Assembly (NCBI RefSeq): GCF_045310695.1
Contig: NZ_JBJIAA010000013.1
Span: 103,417-167,416 of the forward strand
Source: Clostridium_S neuense
GTDB lineage: Bacteria; Bacillota; Clostridia; Clostridiales; Clostridiaceae
DNA: 64,000 nt
Direction: 5' to 3'
Below, piece after piece: positions 28,710 to 36,398 of this stretch; the stretch's first letter is position 1; the number at the start of each line of letters is the position of its first letter. Below the pieces are notes generated by a model. The model was not told the DNA's origin, made no database searches, and saw nothing but the letters and a program-made list of their open reading frames with translations. The position numbers and the translations under genes are program-made.

Positions 28710-29585
28710 ATGATGACACAAACTTATGAGAAATTTCTTTCAGATCCTTATTTTAATGAGAATGAGGATTCTTTACTACTGTACTTTTTAGATAAAGCCT
28801 GCCCTATGTTCCAGGAATCTTTCCCTTTAGATACTGCTATAGGTGTAACAGATAAAGAAAAATTTTTATGTTACTATAACGGTAAAGAATTAAATTGTGG
28901 TGAGCTTGAAGGTAAAGCAATTCCATATGGAGGACTTATTACAAAGGCTCTGCAATCTGGAAATATAGAAAGTGGCTTAATGCCTAAAGAAACTTATGGA
29001 GTTCCTTTCAAAGCATCAGTAATACCAATAAAAAATAAAAACAACAAGGTAATTGGCACATTAAATGTAGCTGTAAACTTAAAAAATCAAAGTATCTTAT
29101 CACAGGTTAGTGAAACAATTCAAGCTTCATCCGAAGAATTAAGTGCCACTTCACAGGAAATTGCGTCATCTGCCCAATTGCTTTTAAACAAAGTTCTAGA
29201 AGTTCAAGATTATACAAATAAAATAATGAACAGCATAGGTGAGACTAAAGAAATATTAGACTTTATTAACCGAATTTCAAAAAATACTAAACTTTTGGGA
29301 CTTAATGCTGCTATTGAATCAGCAAGAGCAGGTGAAGCTGGAAAAGGTTTCTCAGTTGTAGCTAATGAAATTCAAAAAATGTCACAATCTAGCAATGAAG
29401 CTGTAAGCAACATCAAGAATATTTTAGGAACTATAAATGATATTGCAGCTAAACTAAATGAAAAAGTCAATGAGACCACAGATATATCAAATACTCAGGC
29501 CTCAGCCACAGAACAAATCTCAGCTTCTGCTGAAGAACTAAGTTCCTGCACTTCTAATATTACTGAGATTGCTAAATTAGTATAA
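28710..29585 (+). CDS. Soluble chemoreceptor with single sensor module
   Basis: This 291-residue cytoplasmic protein has a sensor module at about residues 15-130, resembling one half of the duplicated sensor in the receptor at 24323-25474. A minimal chemoreceptor signalling domain follows, with the tip sequence KLLGLNAAIESARAGEAGKG. There is no transmembrane helix. GGAGG precedes the ATG; a second ATG follows immediately and has better spacing. It is divergent from bsdC with back-to-back promoters. Position and shared sensor suggest it reports an intracellular ligand tied to aromatic acid turnover, which is an inference. Confidence 0.9.
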   Translation: MMTQTYEKFLSDPYFNENEDSLLLYFLDKACPMFQESFPLDTAIGVTDKEKFLCYYNGKELNCGELEGKAIPYGGLITKALQSGNIESGLMPKETYGVPFKASVIPIKNKNNKVIGTLNVAVNLKNQSILSQVSETIQASSEELSATSQEIASSAQLLLNKVLEVQDYTNKIMNSIGETKEILDFINRISKNTKLLGLNAAIESARAGEAGKGFSVVANEIQKMSQSSNEAVSNIKNILGTINDIAAKLNEKVNETTDISNTQASATEQISASAEELSSCTSNITEIAKLV

Positions 29586-29724
29586 GCCTCAATTTTTAGT
29601 ACATAAAAAATATAATTGCTACCCTATCTAAACAAATTAAGCAGGTAACAATTATAAATAAAAAGGCTAAAAGCTTAAAATAGCTAATGTTAAAACTCTA
29701 TAAGTAATATTGGGGACGCTTTAA

Positions 29725-29753
29725 TCAGTTGACAATTGTCAATTGTCAACTGA
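29725..29753. repeat. Bare palindrome of the family 1 arm type
   Basis: TCAGTTGACAATTGTC and its complement form a 29-bp palindrome with almost no loop. The sequence is the same as arms of family 1 copies B and E (cagttgacaatt), so this looks like a minimal derivative that lost the whole core. It lies 81 bp from the 3' end of the cyclase gene. Confidence 0.6.
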
Positions 29754-29782
29754 TATATGTTCACATAACTAACATGTTCCAA

Positions 29783-29821
29783 AATAAATTTCAAGTTTCA
29801 GTATGGTTTATCTTTAATATT
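29783..29821. repeat. Half copy of a family 2 repeat
   Basis: The reverse complement reads AAAGATAAACCATACTGAAAC then TTGAAATTTATTTTGGAAC, matching the left half of the element at 31917-32015. It abuts the 3' end of the diguanylate cyclase gene. Confidence 0.55.
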
Positions 29822-29833
29822 GCAACCCCTTAA

Positions 29834-31447
29834 TTAACTTACGCTAACCCTATTTCTTCCACTTTCCTTTGCTTTGTATAGGGCAATGTCAGCATTCTTA
29901 ACTATTTCGTTATATGAAAAATATTCACCAGATTCCTTTTTACAATATTCCGAAACACCAAAGCTAGCAGTAACCTTAATAGGTATATCTTCATAAATAA
30001 AATTGTAATTTTCAAAGGCAGCTCTAATGCTTTCAATTAATGACACAGCCTCCTTAAGCGTCAGCTTTGGTAGAAAAGCTATGAACTCTTCACCACCATA
30101 TCTTCCTATAAAATCCTTATCCCTAATTTTACTTTTAGATATGTATGCTATTTCCTTTAAAATATAATCTCCTGCCTGATGTCCATAAGTATCGTTAACT
30201 TGTTTAAAGTAATCAATGTCAAACATAAATAATATCCCTTTATCATCTTGTTTTTCTAATTCAGTAAGCTTGTTACCCACAAGTTCTATAAAGCATCTTC
30301 TATTTAGTATTCCTGTAAGCTGATCAAACTTAGCCATTTTCTCCAGCTCAAATATAATATTTTTTTCCTTGGTTACATTAGAAATTAGTATGGTACTTCC
30401 TATTTTATAGCCTTTATAATATAAAGCTTTGGGTCTTGCTTTAAAATAACTTATATTATCCACAGAGACAATACTAAATTCAAATACATCCTCCTTAAAA
30501 CTTTCTGGTAAATTCTCCTGTGAGTATTCTTTTTTACTTCTGCACCACATTTTTAGTGACTTTCCAAACTCAGGAGCTTCCCTTGTACAAGATTCTATTT
30601 TTGTACCAATAATGCTTCTGTCTAAGGCTTTAAACACTTCTTTTGCAGCATAATTAAAATCCTTAAGATTAAAATCAGTATCTACGACAAGTACACCATC
30701 ATAAACCCAATCAAATATTATTTCTCTAGACATAGGAATAATATGCATCATATCAAAAGGGTAAACAGCATATGCAAACACTACATAAACAAAAAACATT
30801 ATAAATGCACCATAGTCCATTTTAAGCGGCACAATTTGAAATTGATCAAACCCTTCAAAAAATAAAACACTTATTGATGCACAGACCATTATTTTAAGCT
30901 GATGACGTTCAAGCCCTACTGCTTTTGAAAAGGCTTTATAATACATTGCAATTGAAATTATCATACAAACATAGAAAAAAATATAGTAAAGGTAATACCA
31001 AAAACACTTTTGGTACGATAAAACATAAAAGTAGCCGTTATTAATTAAGGTTTCGTTCCTATACATTAAATGAAAGTAATCATTTGTATACCTAAATATA
31101 ACTGTAAGTATAGGAATTATAAAAAGAATCGATATGCATGTCCTACTAATTTTTTTATCTTTAGCTGCCAGGGAATGAGCTTGTATAATCCAAAGTGATG
31201 GAATAAAGGCCAAGCCTAAATACTCAATTTTACCCCAAAGATTCACATCTCTAAGTGATGTAGAGGTTATTTCCATGCCATAACCAAATGCATACACTGC
31301 CGAACATAGGCAAAGAAAAAAAAGCGGTAATGCACCCAAAGCCTTTCTTCTTCTCCAGGAACAAAAAGCAACGACAAGGATGCTGAAGGTTTCAATATAA
31401 AGAAAACTACTTAAAAGATTACTTATCCTTTCCATGAACCTGCTCAC
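29834..31447 (-). CDS. Membrane diguanylate cyclase (7TM-PAS-GGDEF)
   Basis: This 537-residue protein has about seven hydrophobic helices over residues 15-230, as in histidine-kinase-type 7TM sensor regions. A PAS-like domain follows (about 235-350; DWVYDGVLVVDTDFNLKDFN), then a complete GGDEF domain with GRYGGEEF at residues 448-455. An RDKD sequence five residues before GGEEF fits the RxxD inhibitory site that binds c-di-GMP. It should be an active, feedback-inhibited cyclase making c-di-GMP at the membrane. The gene is single, next to the chemoreceptor genes. The initiation region ends in a weak purine-rich site. Confidence 0.92.
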   Translation of the reverse strand: MSRFMERISNLLSSFLYIETFSILVVAFCSWRRRKALGALPLFFLCLCSAVYAFGYGMEITSTSLRDVNLWGKIEYLGLAFIPSLWIIQAHSLAAKDKKISRTCISILFIIPILTVIFRYTNDYFHLMYRNETLINNGYFYVLSYQKCFWYYLYYIFFYVCMIISIAMYYKAFSKAVGLERHQLKIMVCASISVLFFEGFDQFQIVPLKMDYGAFIMFFVYVVFAYAVYPFDMMHIIPMSREIIFDWVYDGVLVVDTDFNLKDFNYAAKEVFKALDRSIIGTKIESCTREAPEFGKSLKMWCRSKKEYSQENLPESFKEDVFEFSIVSVDNISYFKARPKALYYKGYKIGSTILISNVTKEKNIIFELEKMAKFDQLTGILNRRCFIELVGNKLTELEKQDDKGILFMFDIDYFKQVNDTYGHQAGDYILKEIAYISKSKIRDKDFIGRYGGEEFIAFLPKLTLKEAVSLIESIRAAFENYNFIYEDIPIKVTASFGVSEYCKKESGEYFSYNEIVKNADIALYKAKESGRNRVSVS

Positions 31448-31590
31448 TTTCTACGAAATATATTAAAATAATAGCTTTTAATTTTATTTTAATACATATG
31501 CAGAAACAATGAAACATTATGAACAGTTTTTAACAATAAGAATAAAACTGTCCCATTAAGATGTTAAATCACAATTTATAAAGGCTGCTA

Positions 31591-31915
31591 TAGATAGACA
31601 ACTTGGAAGATTTAAATTCACAATACCAAGTTTATCCCTATAAACTGTAAATTGAAGAAGAGTAGAGAGTAAGGAGTAGAGAGTAGAGTGAATGTGGATT
31701 TACCTTTCGCTTCTCTCAGATAAATCTTAGAAATCATTAGTATTAGCTGCGCTAAATATTATATTTTAAGCTATGCGCCAGCATTAAGTTTTAGATTTTT
31801 CGTAGCGTTAACGGAGAAAAATCATCCTTCACTGTACTCTGTACTCTAAGTAAAATATTAGTTTTTAAGAATAAACTTAGTGTTAGCCATTTCAAACTTT
31901 CAAGTTGTCTATCTA
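31591..31915. repeat. Structured intergenic element, family 1, copy C (type copy)
   Basis: This 325-bp element has perfect 15-bp terminal inverted repeats, TAGATAGACAACTTG and CAAGTTGTCTATCTA. Inside lie iterated-unit arms (agagtagagagtaaggagta on the left, actgtactctgtactct on the right) that are largely complementary. The core holds the hairpin GATTTACC...AGATAAATC, a TATTAGC/GCTAAATA stem, a GCGC-containing loop region and GATTTTTCG...GAAAAATC. No open frame of note is present. It lies upstream of the cyclase gene in a gap of about 750 bp made almost entirely of repeats. Confidence 0.9.
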
Positions 31916-31916
31916 T

Positions 31917-32015
31917 TAAAGATAAACCACTCTGAAACTTGAAATTTATTTGTACCAAAATGCCGTCTTCTGGGCATTATGGTGCACATGAATTTAAATA
32001 GTTGAAGCGGTTTAT
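31917..32015. repeat. Family 2 inverted repeat (best copy)
   Basis: AGATAAACCACTCTGAAACT at the left faces AGTTGAAGCGGTTTATCTA at the right. TTTGTACCAAAATGCC and GGCATTATGGTGCAC form an inner stem. It directly follows family 1 copy C, and its ends resemble those of family 1 copy D. Confidence 0.65.
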
Positions 32016-32081
32016 CTATAAGTAATAACAATAGTAAATGAATATGCATATATTGGAGTTTTAGCATAAGCCCATGTAAGG

Positions 32082-32222
32082 CAAAGTAACAATGCTGAAG
32101 GAGCAGTTTAAAAAAATCCTATAAATCTTGATAAAAAAAATCGTAAAATATCTTTATATTTTACGATTTTTTTATCTTAGATTTATAGGACTCTTTTAAT
32201 ACCATGAAGCATTATTACTTTG
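32082..32222. repeat. Inverted-repeat element, family 3, copy 2
   Basis: CAAAGTAACAATGCT at 32082 pairs with AGCATTATTACTTTG ending at 32222. Inside, AAAAAAATCCTATAAATCTT pairs with the complementary AGATTTATAGGA region. The centre is a perfect hairpin, AAAATCGTAAAATAT/ATATTTTACGATTTT, which may also act as the xyl operon terminator. The right end contains the stop codon of the permease gene (32215-32217). Confidence 0.85.
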
Positions 32223-33384
32223 ATTTGTTTTTTGATATTATATCAAAAGCAACTGCTGCTAGTAGAACAGATCCCTTAATTGCCATCTGCCAGTCACTAC
32301 CTACTCCAAGAATTGACATACCATTATTTAATACACCCATAACAAGGGCACCAATTATTGCTCCTATAACTGTTCCAACTCCACCTGTAGCTGAAGCTCC
32401 TCCTATAAAGCAGGCAGCGATAGCATCAAGTTCAAAGTTATTACCTGCAGTTGGTGTAGCTGCCATTAAACGTGCTGTAAAAACAATACCAGTTATTGCA
32501 GAAAGAACTCCCATGTTTACATAAGTTAAGAATAAAACTTTGTTTGTATTTACACCAGAAAGTTTTGCAGCCTTCTCATTACCTCCAATTGCATATATAT
32601 GTCTTCCAAAAGTAGTCTTAGTTGTTATAAAGGAATATACAACTATTAATACTGCAAGTATAACGAGAATTACTGGTATTCCTTTATAAGTTGCAAGCCA
32701 GAATGCGAATAAATTTAATACTGCTAATATAACTGCAAGCTGAGCTATAAAAAACGGAACTGGAAGTACATCAAAGCCATATTTTTTCTTGCTAACTCTT
32801 TTTTTGATTTCAAGCATTAAATATACGACAGAAATTATTACTGAAACTAAAATTGTTGTAGCATTAAAGTTTGGATTTTTCCCCAAAAAGTCTGGTACAA
32901 AGCCACCGCTTATCTGCAAAAATGCTTTTGGGAAAGGTGATATGGTTTTACCTTGAAGCACTATTAATGTTAATCCTCTAAATAGAAGCATACCTGCAAG
33001 TGTTACTATGAAAGCTGGTATTCTCACATAAGCTATCCAAAAGCCCTGCCATACACCTATTAATACTCCTACGAATATACCTATAATTATAGCTACTGGT
33101 ATACTTACCTTCATTGTTACTATAAGAGTTCCTGTTATTGCACCAACTATAGCAACTACAGAACCAACAGAAAGGTCAATATTACCTCCTGTAAGTATAC
33201 ACAAAACCATACCAATTGCCAGAATAATAACATAACTGTTCTGAAGAATAAGATTAGTAACATTCTGCGGTTTTAAAAGTATCCCATGAGTTAAATACTG
33301 AAATAGTGCCATAATAACAACTAAAGCAAGTAACATCGCATATTGTCTTAAATTATTTTTAAATATTCCCTTTATTTTATCCAC
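32215..33384 (-). CDS. xylH: Xylose-type ABC transporter permease
   Basis: This 389-residue protein has about ten hydrophobic helices and the sugar-permease segments LCILTGGNIDLSVGSVVA and FIGGASATGGVGTVIGAIIG of the XylH/GguB/RbsC type. It should form the membrane channel of a monosaccharide importer with the ATPase encoded 4 bp upstream. The last residues and stop (SK-TAA) lie within a family 3 repeat element, so the C-terminus may have been altered by its insertion. The gene order and adjacent three-component sensor point to D-xylose. Confidence 0.92.
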   Translation of the reverse strand: MDKIKGIFKNNLRQYAMLLALVVIMALFQYLTHGILLKPQNVTNLILQNSYVIILAIGMVLCILTGGNIDLSVGSVVAIVGAITGTLIVTMKVSIPVAIIIGIFVGVLIGVWQGFWIAYVRIPAFIVTLAGMLLFRGLTLIVLQGKTISPFPKAFLQISGGFVPDFLGKNPNFNATTILVSVIISVVYLMLEIKKRVSKKKYGFDVLPVPFFIAQLAVILAVLNLFAFWLATYKGIPVILVILAVLIVVYSFITTKTTFGRHIYAIGGNEKAAKLSGVNTNKVLFLTYVNMGVLSAITGIVFTARLMAATPTAGNNFELDAIAACFIGGASATGGVGTVIGAIIGALVMGVLNNGMSILGVGSDWQMAIKGSVLLAAVAFDIISKNKSK

Positions 33385-33387
33385 TTT

Positions 33388-34923
33388 CTATACCCCCTTA
33401 CCATTTTTCACAATGCATTTCATAATGCTTTCCTGTGACGCATCCTTACGATCAAGTTCTCCAACAATTCTTCCTTCATTCATTACATACACTCTATCGC
33501 ATAAGCCAAGAATTTCAGGAAGCTCTGATGATATTACAATAACTGATTTACCTTCCTCTGCCAATTTATTTATAATTGTATAAATTTCATATTTAGCACC
33601 TACATCTATACCTCTAGTAGGCTCATCTAGTATCAATACATCTGGCTCTGTAAATATCCATTTACTTAAAACTACCTTCTGCTGATTACCTCCAGATAGA
33701 TTAACAGTTTTCTGCAAAATACTTGAGCTCTTAATGTTTAATTTTTCACGATACTCTTCTGCAATACGAATTTCCTTATTTTCATCATTAATACCATAAC
33801 TACTTATTTTATCTAGATTAGCTAATGTAATGTTTCTTTTAATATTATCTATAAGATTAAGTCCGGCTTGCTTACGATCCTCTGTAACATACGCAAGTCC
33901 ATTATTTATTGCCTGCTTTACATTTTTAAGAACAATCTCTTTGCCATCTTTTACGATAGTACCAGTTATGTGCTTACCATAAGATCTTCCAAATATGCTC
34001 ATAGCAAGTTCTGTTCTTCCTGCACCCATAAGTCCTGAAAATCCAACAATTTCTCCTTTTCTAACCTTAAAGTTTACATCCTTTACAACCTTTTGCCCCT
34101 CATTTACTGGATGAAAAACATTCCAATCCTTAATCTCAAACGCAACTTCTCCTATCTTAGGATTTCTCTTTGGATAACGATTTGTAAGATCACGACCAAC
34201 CATTCCTTTTATAATTCTATCCTCAGTCATGTCGTGGACTCCCTTTGTGAGAGTTTCTATAGTAGTACCATCACGTATTACTGTTATTTGATCGGAAACC
34301 TTTTCAACTTCATTAAGCTTGTGAGTAATTAAAATTGAAGTTATGCCATCTTTTTTAAGCTCCAACATAAGCTCTAGTAAGTTATCAGAATCCTCTTCAT
34401 TTAGAGCTGCTGTAGGCTCGTCTAATATAAGTAGTTTAACGTCCTTCGCAAGTGCCTTAGCTATTTCAACAAGCTGCTGCTTACCAACACCTATATCTTT
34501 TATTAAAGTGTTAGGATCATCATTTAAACCAACCTTTTGTAAATACTGCTTAGCCTTCATATAGGTTTCATTCCAGTTAATAAAGGAAGACTTTGCTCTT
34601 TCATTACCAAGAAACATATTTTCTGCTATTGAAAGGTAGGGAACCAAAGCCAATTCTTGATGAATTATAACTATGCCCTCTTCTTCACTATCTTTTATTT
34701 TTTTAAACTTACATTCTTTACTGTTAAATATTATATTTCCGGTGTAGCTGCCAAAAGGATATACTCCACTTAATACATTCATCAGTGTGGATTTACCGGC
34801 TCCATTTTCACCACATAAGGCATGAATTTCGCCTCTATTGACCTTTAAATTTACATTGTCAAGGGCTTTTACTCCGGGAAAAAGCTTTGTAATATTTTGC
34901 ATTTCCAAAATTATATCAGCCAT
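33388..34923 (-). CDS. xylG: Xylose-type ABC transporter ATPase (two ABC cassettes)
   Basis: This 511-residue protein contains two tandem ABC domains, as in XylG/MglA/GguA. The first has GENGAGKST (about 38-46) and LLILDEPTAAL. The second has the usual degenerate Walker A GLMGAGRTE, then LSGGNQQKVVLSKW and LILDEPTRGIDVG. It energises sugar import at the cytoplasmic face of the XylH-like permease. It starts 203 bp downstream of the binding-protein gene; that gap contains a short family 1 derivative (34996-35080), which could set differential expression of xylF and xylGH. Confidence 0.94.
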   Translation of the reverse strand: MADIILEMQNITKLFPGVKALDNVNLKVNRGEIHALCGENGAGKSTLMNVLSGVYPFGSYTGNIIFNSKECKFKKIKDSEEEGIVIIHQELALVPYLSIAENMFLGNERAKSSFINWNETYMKAKQYLQKVGLNDDPNTLIKDIGVGKQQLVEIAKALAKDVKLLILDEPTAALNEEDSDNLLELMLELKKDGITSILITHKLNEVEKVSDQITVIRDGTTIETLTKGVHDMTEDRIIKGMVGRDLTNRYPKRNPKIGEVAFEIKDWNVFHPVNEGQKVVKDVNFKVRKGEIVGFSGLMGAGRTELAMSIFGRSYGKHITGTIVKDGKEIVLKNVKQAINNGLAYVTEDRKQAGLNLIDNIKRNITLANLDKISSYGINDENKEIRIAEEYREKLNIKSSSILQKTVNLSGGNQQKVVLSKWIFTEPDVLILDEPTRGIDVGAKYEIYTIINKLAEEGKSVIVISSELPEILGLCDRVYVMNEGRIVGELDRKDASQESIMKCIVKNGKGV

Positions 34924-34995
34924 ATCTATGCTCCTTTCTAAATATTGATACCTATAATTTATAAAAGGACTACTTTACTTTTCTAAATTTAGCGC

Positions 34996-35080
34996 TGCTA
35001 GAAAAAAACAGAGTACAGTGCACAGTGTAGAAGGTAATGCCCCAAACATCATCCAGGATTACCCTCACTGTACTCTAAAT
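34996..35080. repeat. Shortened family 1 element (copy K) between xylF and xylG
   Basis: The left arm acagagtacagtgcacagtg faces cactgtactct at the right around a short core with GGTAATGCC...GGATTACC. Terminal repeats and most core hairpins are missing. It lies in the xyl operon message and could form a stem-loop that protects the upstream xylF segment or limits read-through. Confidence 0.65.
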
Positions 35081-35125
35081 AAATCTTTGTAATATTCTTA
35101 TCTAGTGCAGCTGTCCTTCTTTAAA

Positions 35126-36220
35126 CTATTTAATATCTGACTCACTGTAGTATTTTGTATCGATAAGAACTTGTTTGTAATTGCTCTTATCAACGCTAAT
35201 TGGATCACATAAGAAAGATGGAACAACCTTTGAACCATTATTATAAGTCTTAGTATCATTTACAGGAGCTTTCTTACCTGAAACGATAGCATCAACCATC
35301 TTTACAACATTAGTTGCAAGATTTCTTGTATCCTTAAATACTGACATTGATTGTTGATCATTTTTAAGTGCAACTACGTTTGGCTTATCGCAATCTTGTC
35401 CAGTTAAAATAGGGAATGGTTTGCTTGAAGTACCATAGCCTGCATTCTTTAAGGAAGCAACTACACCAATAGCTAAGCTGTCATTTGGTGAAAGAACAAC
35501 GTCCAATTTAGCACCACTTGCATATTTTGAAGTTATAATGTTATCCATTCTTGCTTGTGCAGTTTCTGATTTCCAGCCTGAAATTGCAACTTTATCAAAA
35601 TCAACTTGTCCACTTTTAACTACTAATTTTCCATTGTCGATATATTTCTTTAGGACACTCATTTCACCTTGGTAGAATACTTTTGCATTATTGTCATCAG
35701 GGGATCCACCGAAGACTTCCATATTGAAAGGTCCTTTGCCATCCTTTAAGCCTAACTTATTTTCAATAAACTGACCTTGGATAACTCCTACTTTAAAATT
35801 ATCAAAGGTTGCATAGTAGTCAACATTAGGTGTATTCATTATTAAACGGTCATAAGATACAACCTTTACTCCTTCATCAGATGCCTTTGATAAAACGTCT
35901 GTAAGTGCTGAGCCATCGATAGGTGCAATAACAATTACCTTATCTCCTGAAGTTATCATATTTTCAATTTGTGATACTTGAGTATTAACATCATTCTCAG
36001 CATATTGAAGATCAACTTTATATCCTTTAGCTTCAAGCTGAGATTTCATATTTGTTCCATCTTGATTCCATCTTTGAAGTGATTTAGTTGGCATAGCTAC
36101 ACCAATTTTAGAATCACTTGCTTTTTTACTTGTTGTGCTTGAACTGCTAGATGTACTTGAACAACCAGCAAATCCTCCTATCATAGAAGCTGTTAATAAA
36201 GCTATAAGAAACTTTTTCAT
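35126..36220 (-). CDS. xylF: Xylose-type substrate-binding lipoprotein
   Basis: This 364-residue lipoprotein has a signal peptide with lipobox GFAGC (Cys20) and a Ser-rich linker. A type I periplasmic-binding fold of the XylF/ChvE kind follows (KSLQRWNQDG, VIVIAPIDGSAL, VVSYDRLIMNTPNVDYYATF, VLSPNDSLAIG). It captures sugar outside the membrane for the XylGH importer. ChvE-like proteins also bind arabinose, glucose or galactose, so specificity is inferred from the neighbouring xylose-type sensor genes. AGGAGAG precedes the ATG. A candidate catabolite-repression site and probable promoter lie in the 125 bp upstream, after a terminator, so it is transcribed separately from yesN. Confidence 0.93.
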   Translation of the reverse strand: MKKFLIALLTASMIGGFAGCSSTSSSSSTTSKKASDSKIGVAMPTKSLQRWNQDGTNMKSQLEAKGYKVDLQYAENDVNTQVSQIENMITSGDKVIVIAPIDGSALTDVLSKASDEGVKVVSYDRLIMNTPNVDYYATFDNFKVGVIQGQFIENKLGLKDGKGPFNMEVFGGSPDDNNAKVFYQGEMSVLKKYIDNGKLVVKSGQVDFDKVAISGWKSETAQARMDNIITSKYASGAKLDVVLSPNDSLAIGVVASLKNAGYGTSSKPFPILTGQDCDKPNVVALKNDQQSMSVFKDTRNLATNVVKMVDAIVSGKKAPVNDTKTYNNGSKVVPSFLCDPISVDKSNYKQVLIDTKYYSESDIK

Positions 36221-36275
36221 AAAAAATCTCTCCTTTAGTTTTTTATTGTTTTCCCTTGATCTGATACTATAATAC

Positions 36276-36289
36276 CGTAAACGTTGTCA
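36276..36289 (-). promoter_or_regulatory. Candidate cre (CcpA) site upstream of xylF
   Basis: On the minus strand TGACAACGTTTACG matches the cre consensus TGWNANCGNTNWCA at 13 of 14 positions. It lies about 56 bp before the xylF ATG, overlapping the probable promoter (tattatagt follows). Repression by preferred sugars is inferred. The YesN-type regulator probably binds just upstream. Confidence 0.55.
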
Positions 36290-36344
36290 TATTACCCTAC
36301 ATTAAATTGTTGTAAACCTTTACTTATATGTCTTTCTTTCATAT

Positions 36345-36389
36345 AAAAAAAGTGCTATATAGCATTTTGTTGCTATGTAGCACTTTTTT
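36345..36389 (-). terminator. Terminator after yesN
   Basis: AAAAAAGTGCTATATAGCA pairs with TGCTATGTAGCACTTTTTT around a 6-nt loop, 10 bp past the yesN stop. It separates the sensor operon from xylFGH. Its symmetry lets it act in both directions. Confidence 0.85.
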
Positions 36390-36398
36390 GCACTGGCT

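Noticed and set aside
31660..31700. Tandem gagtag/agagta units considered as a CRISPR array or microsatellite
   Set aside because: There are no constant-length spacers and no cas genes. The units form one arm of an inverted repeat, with the complementary arm on the other side of a conserved core.
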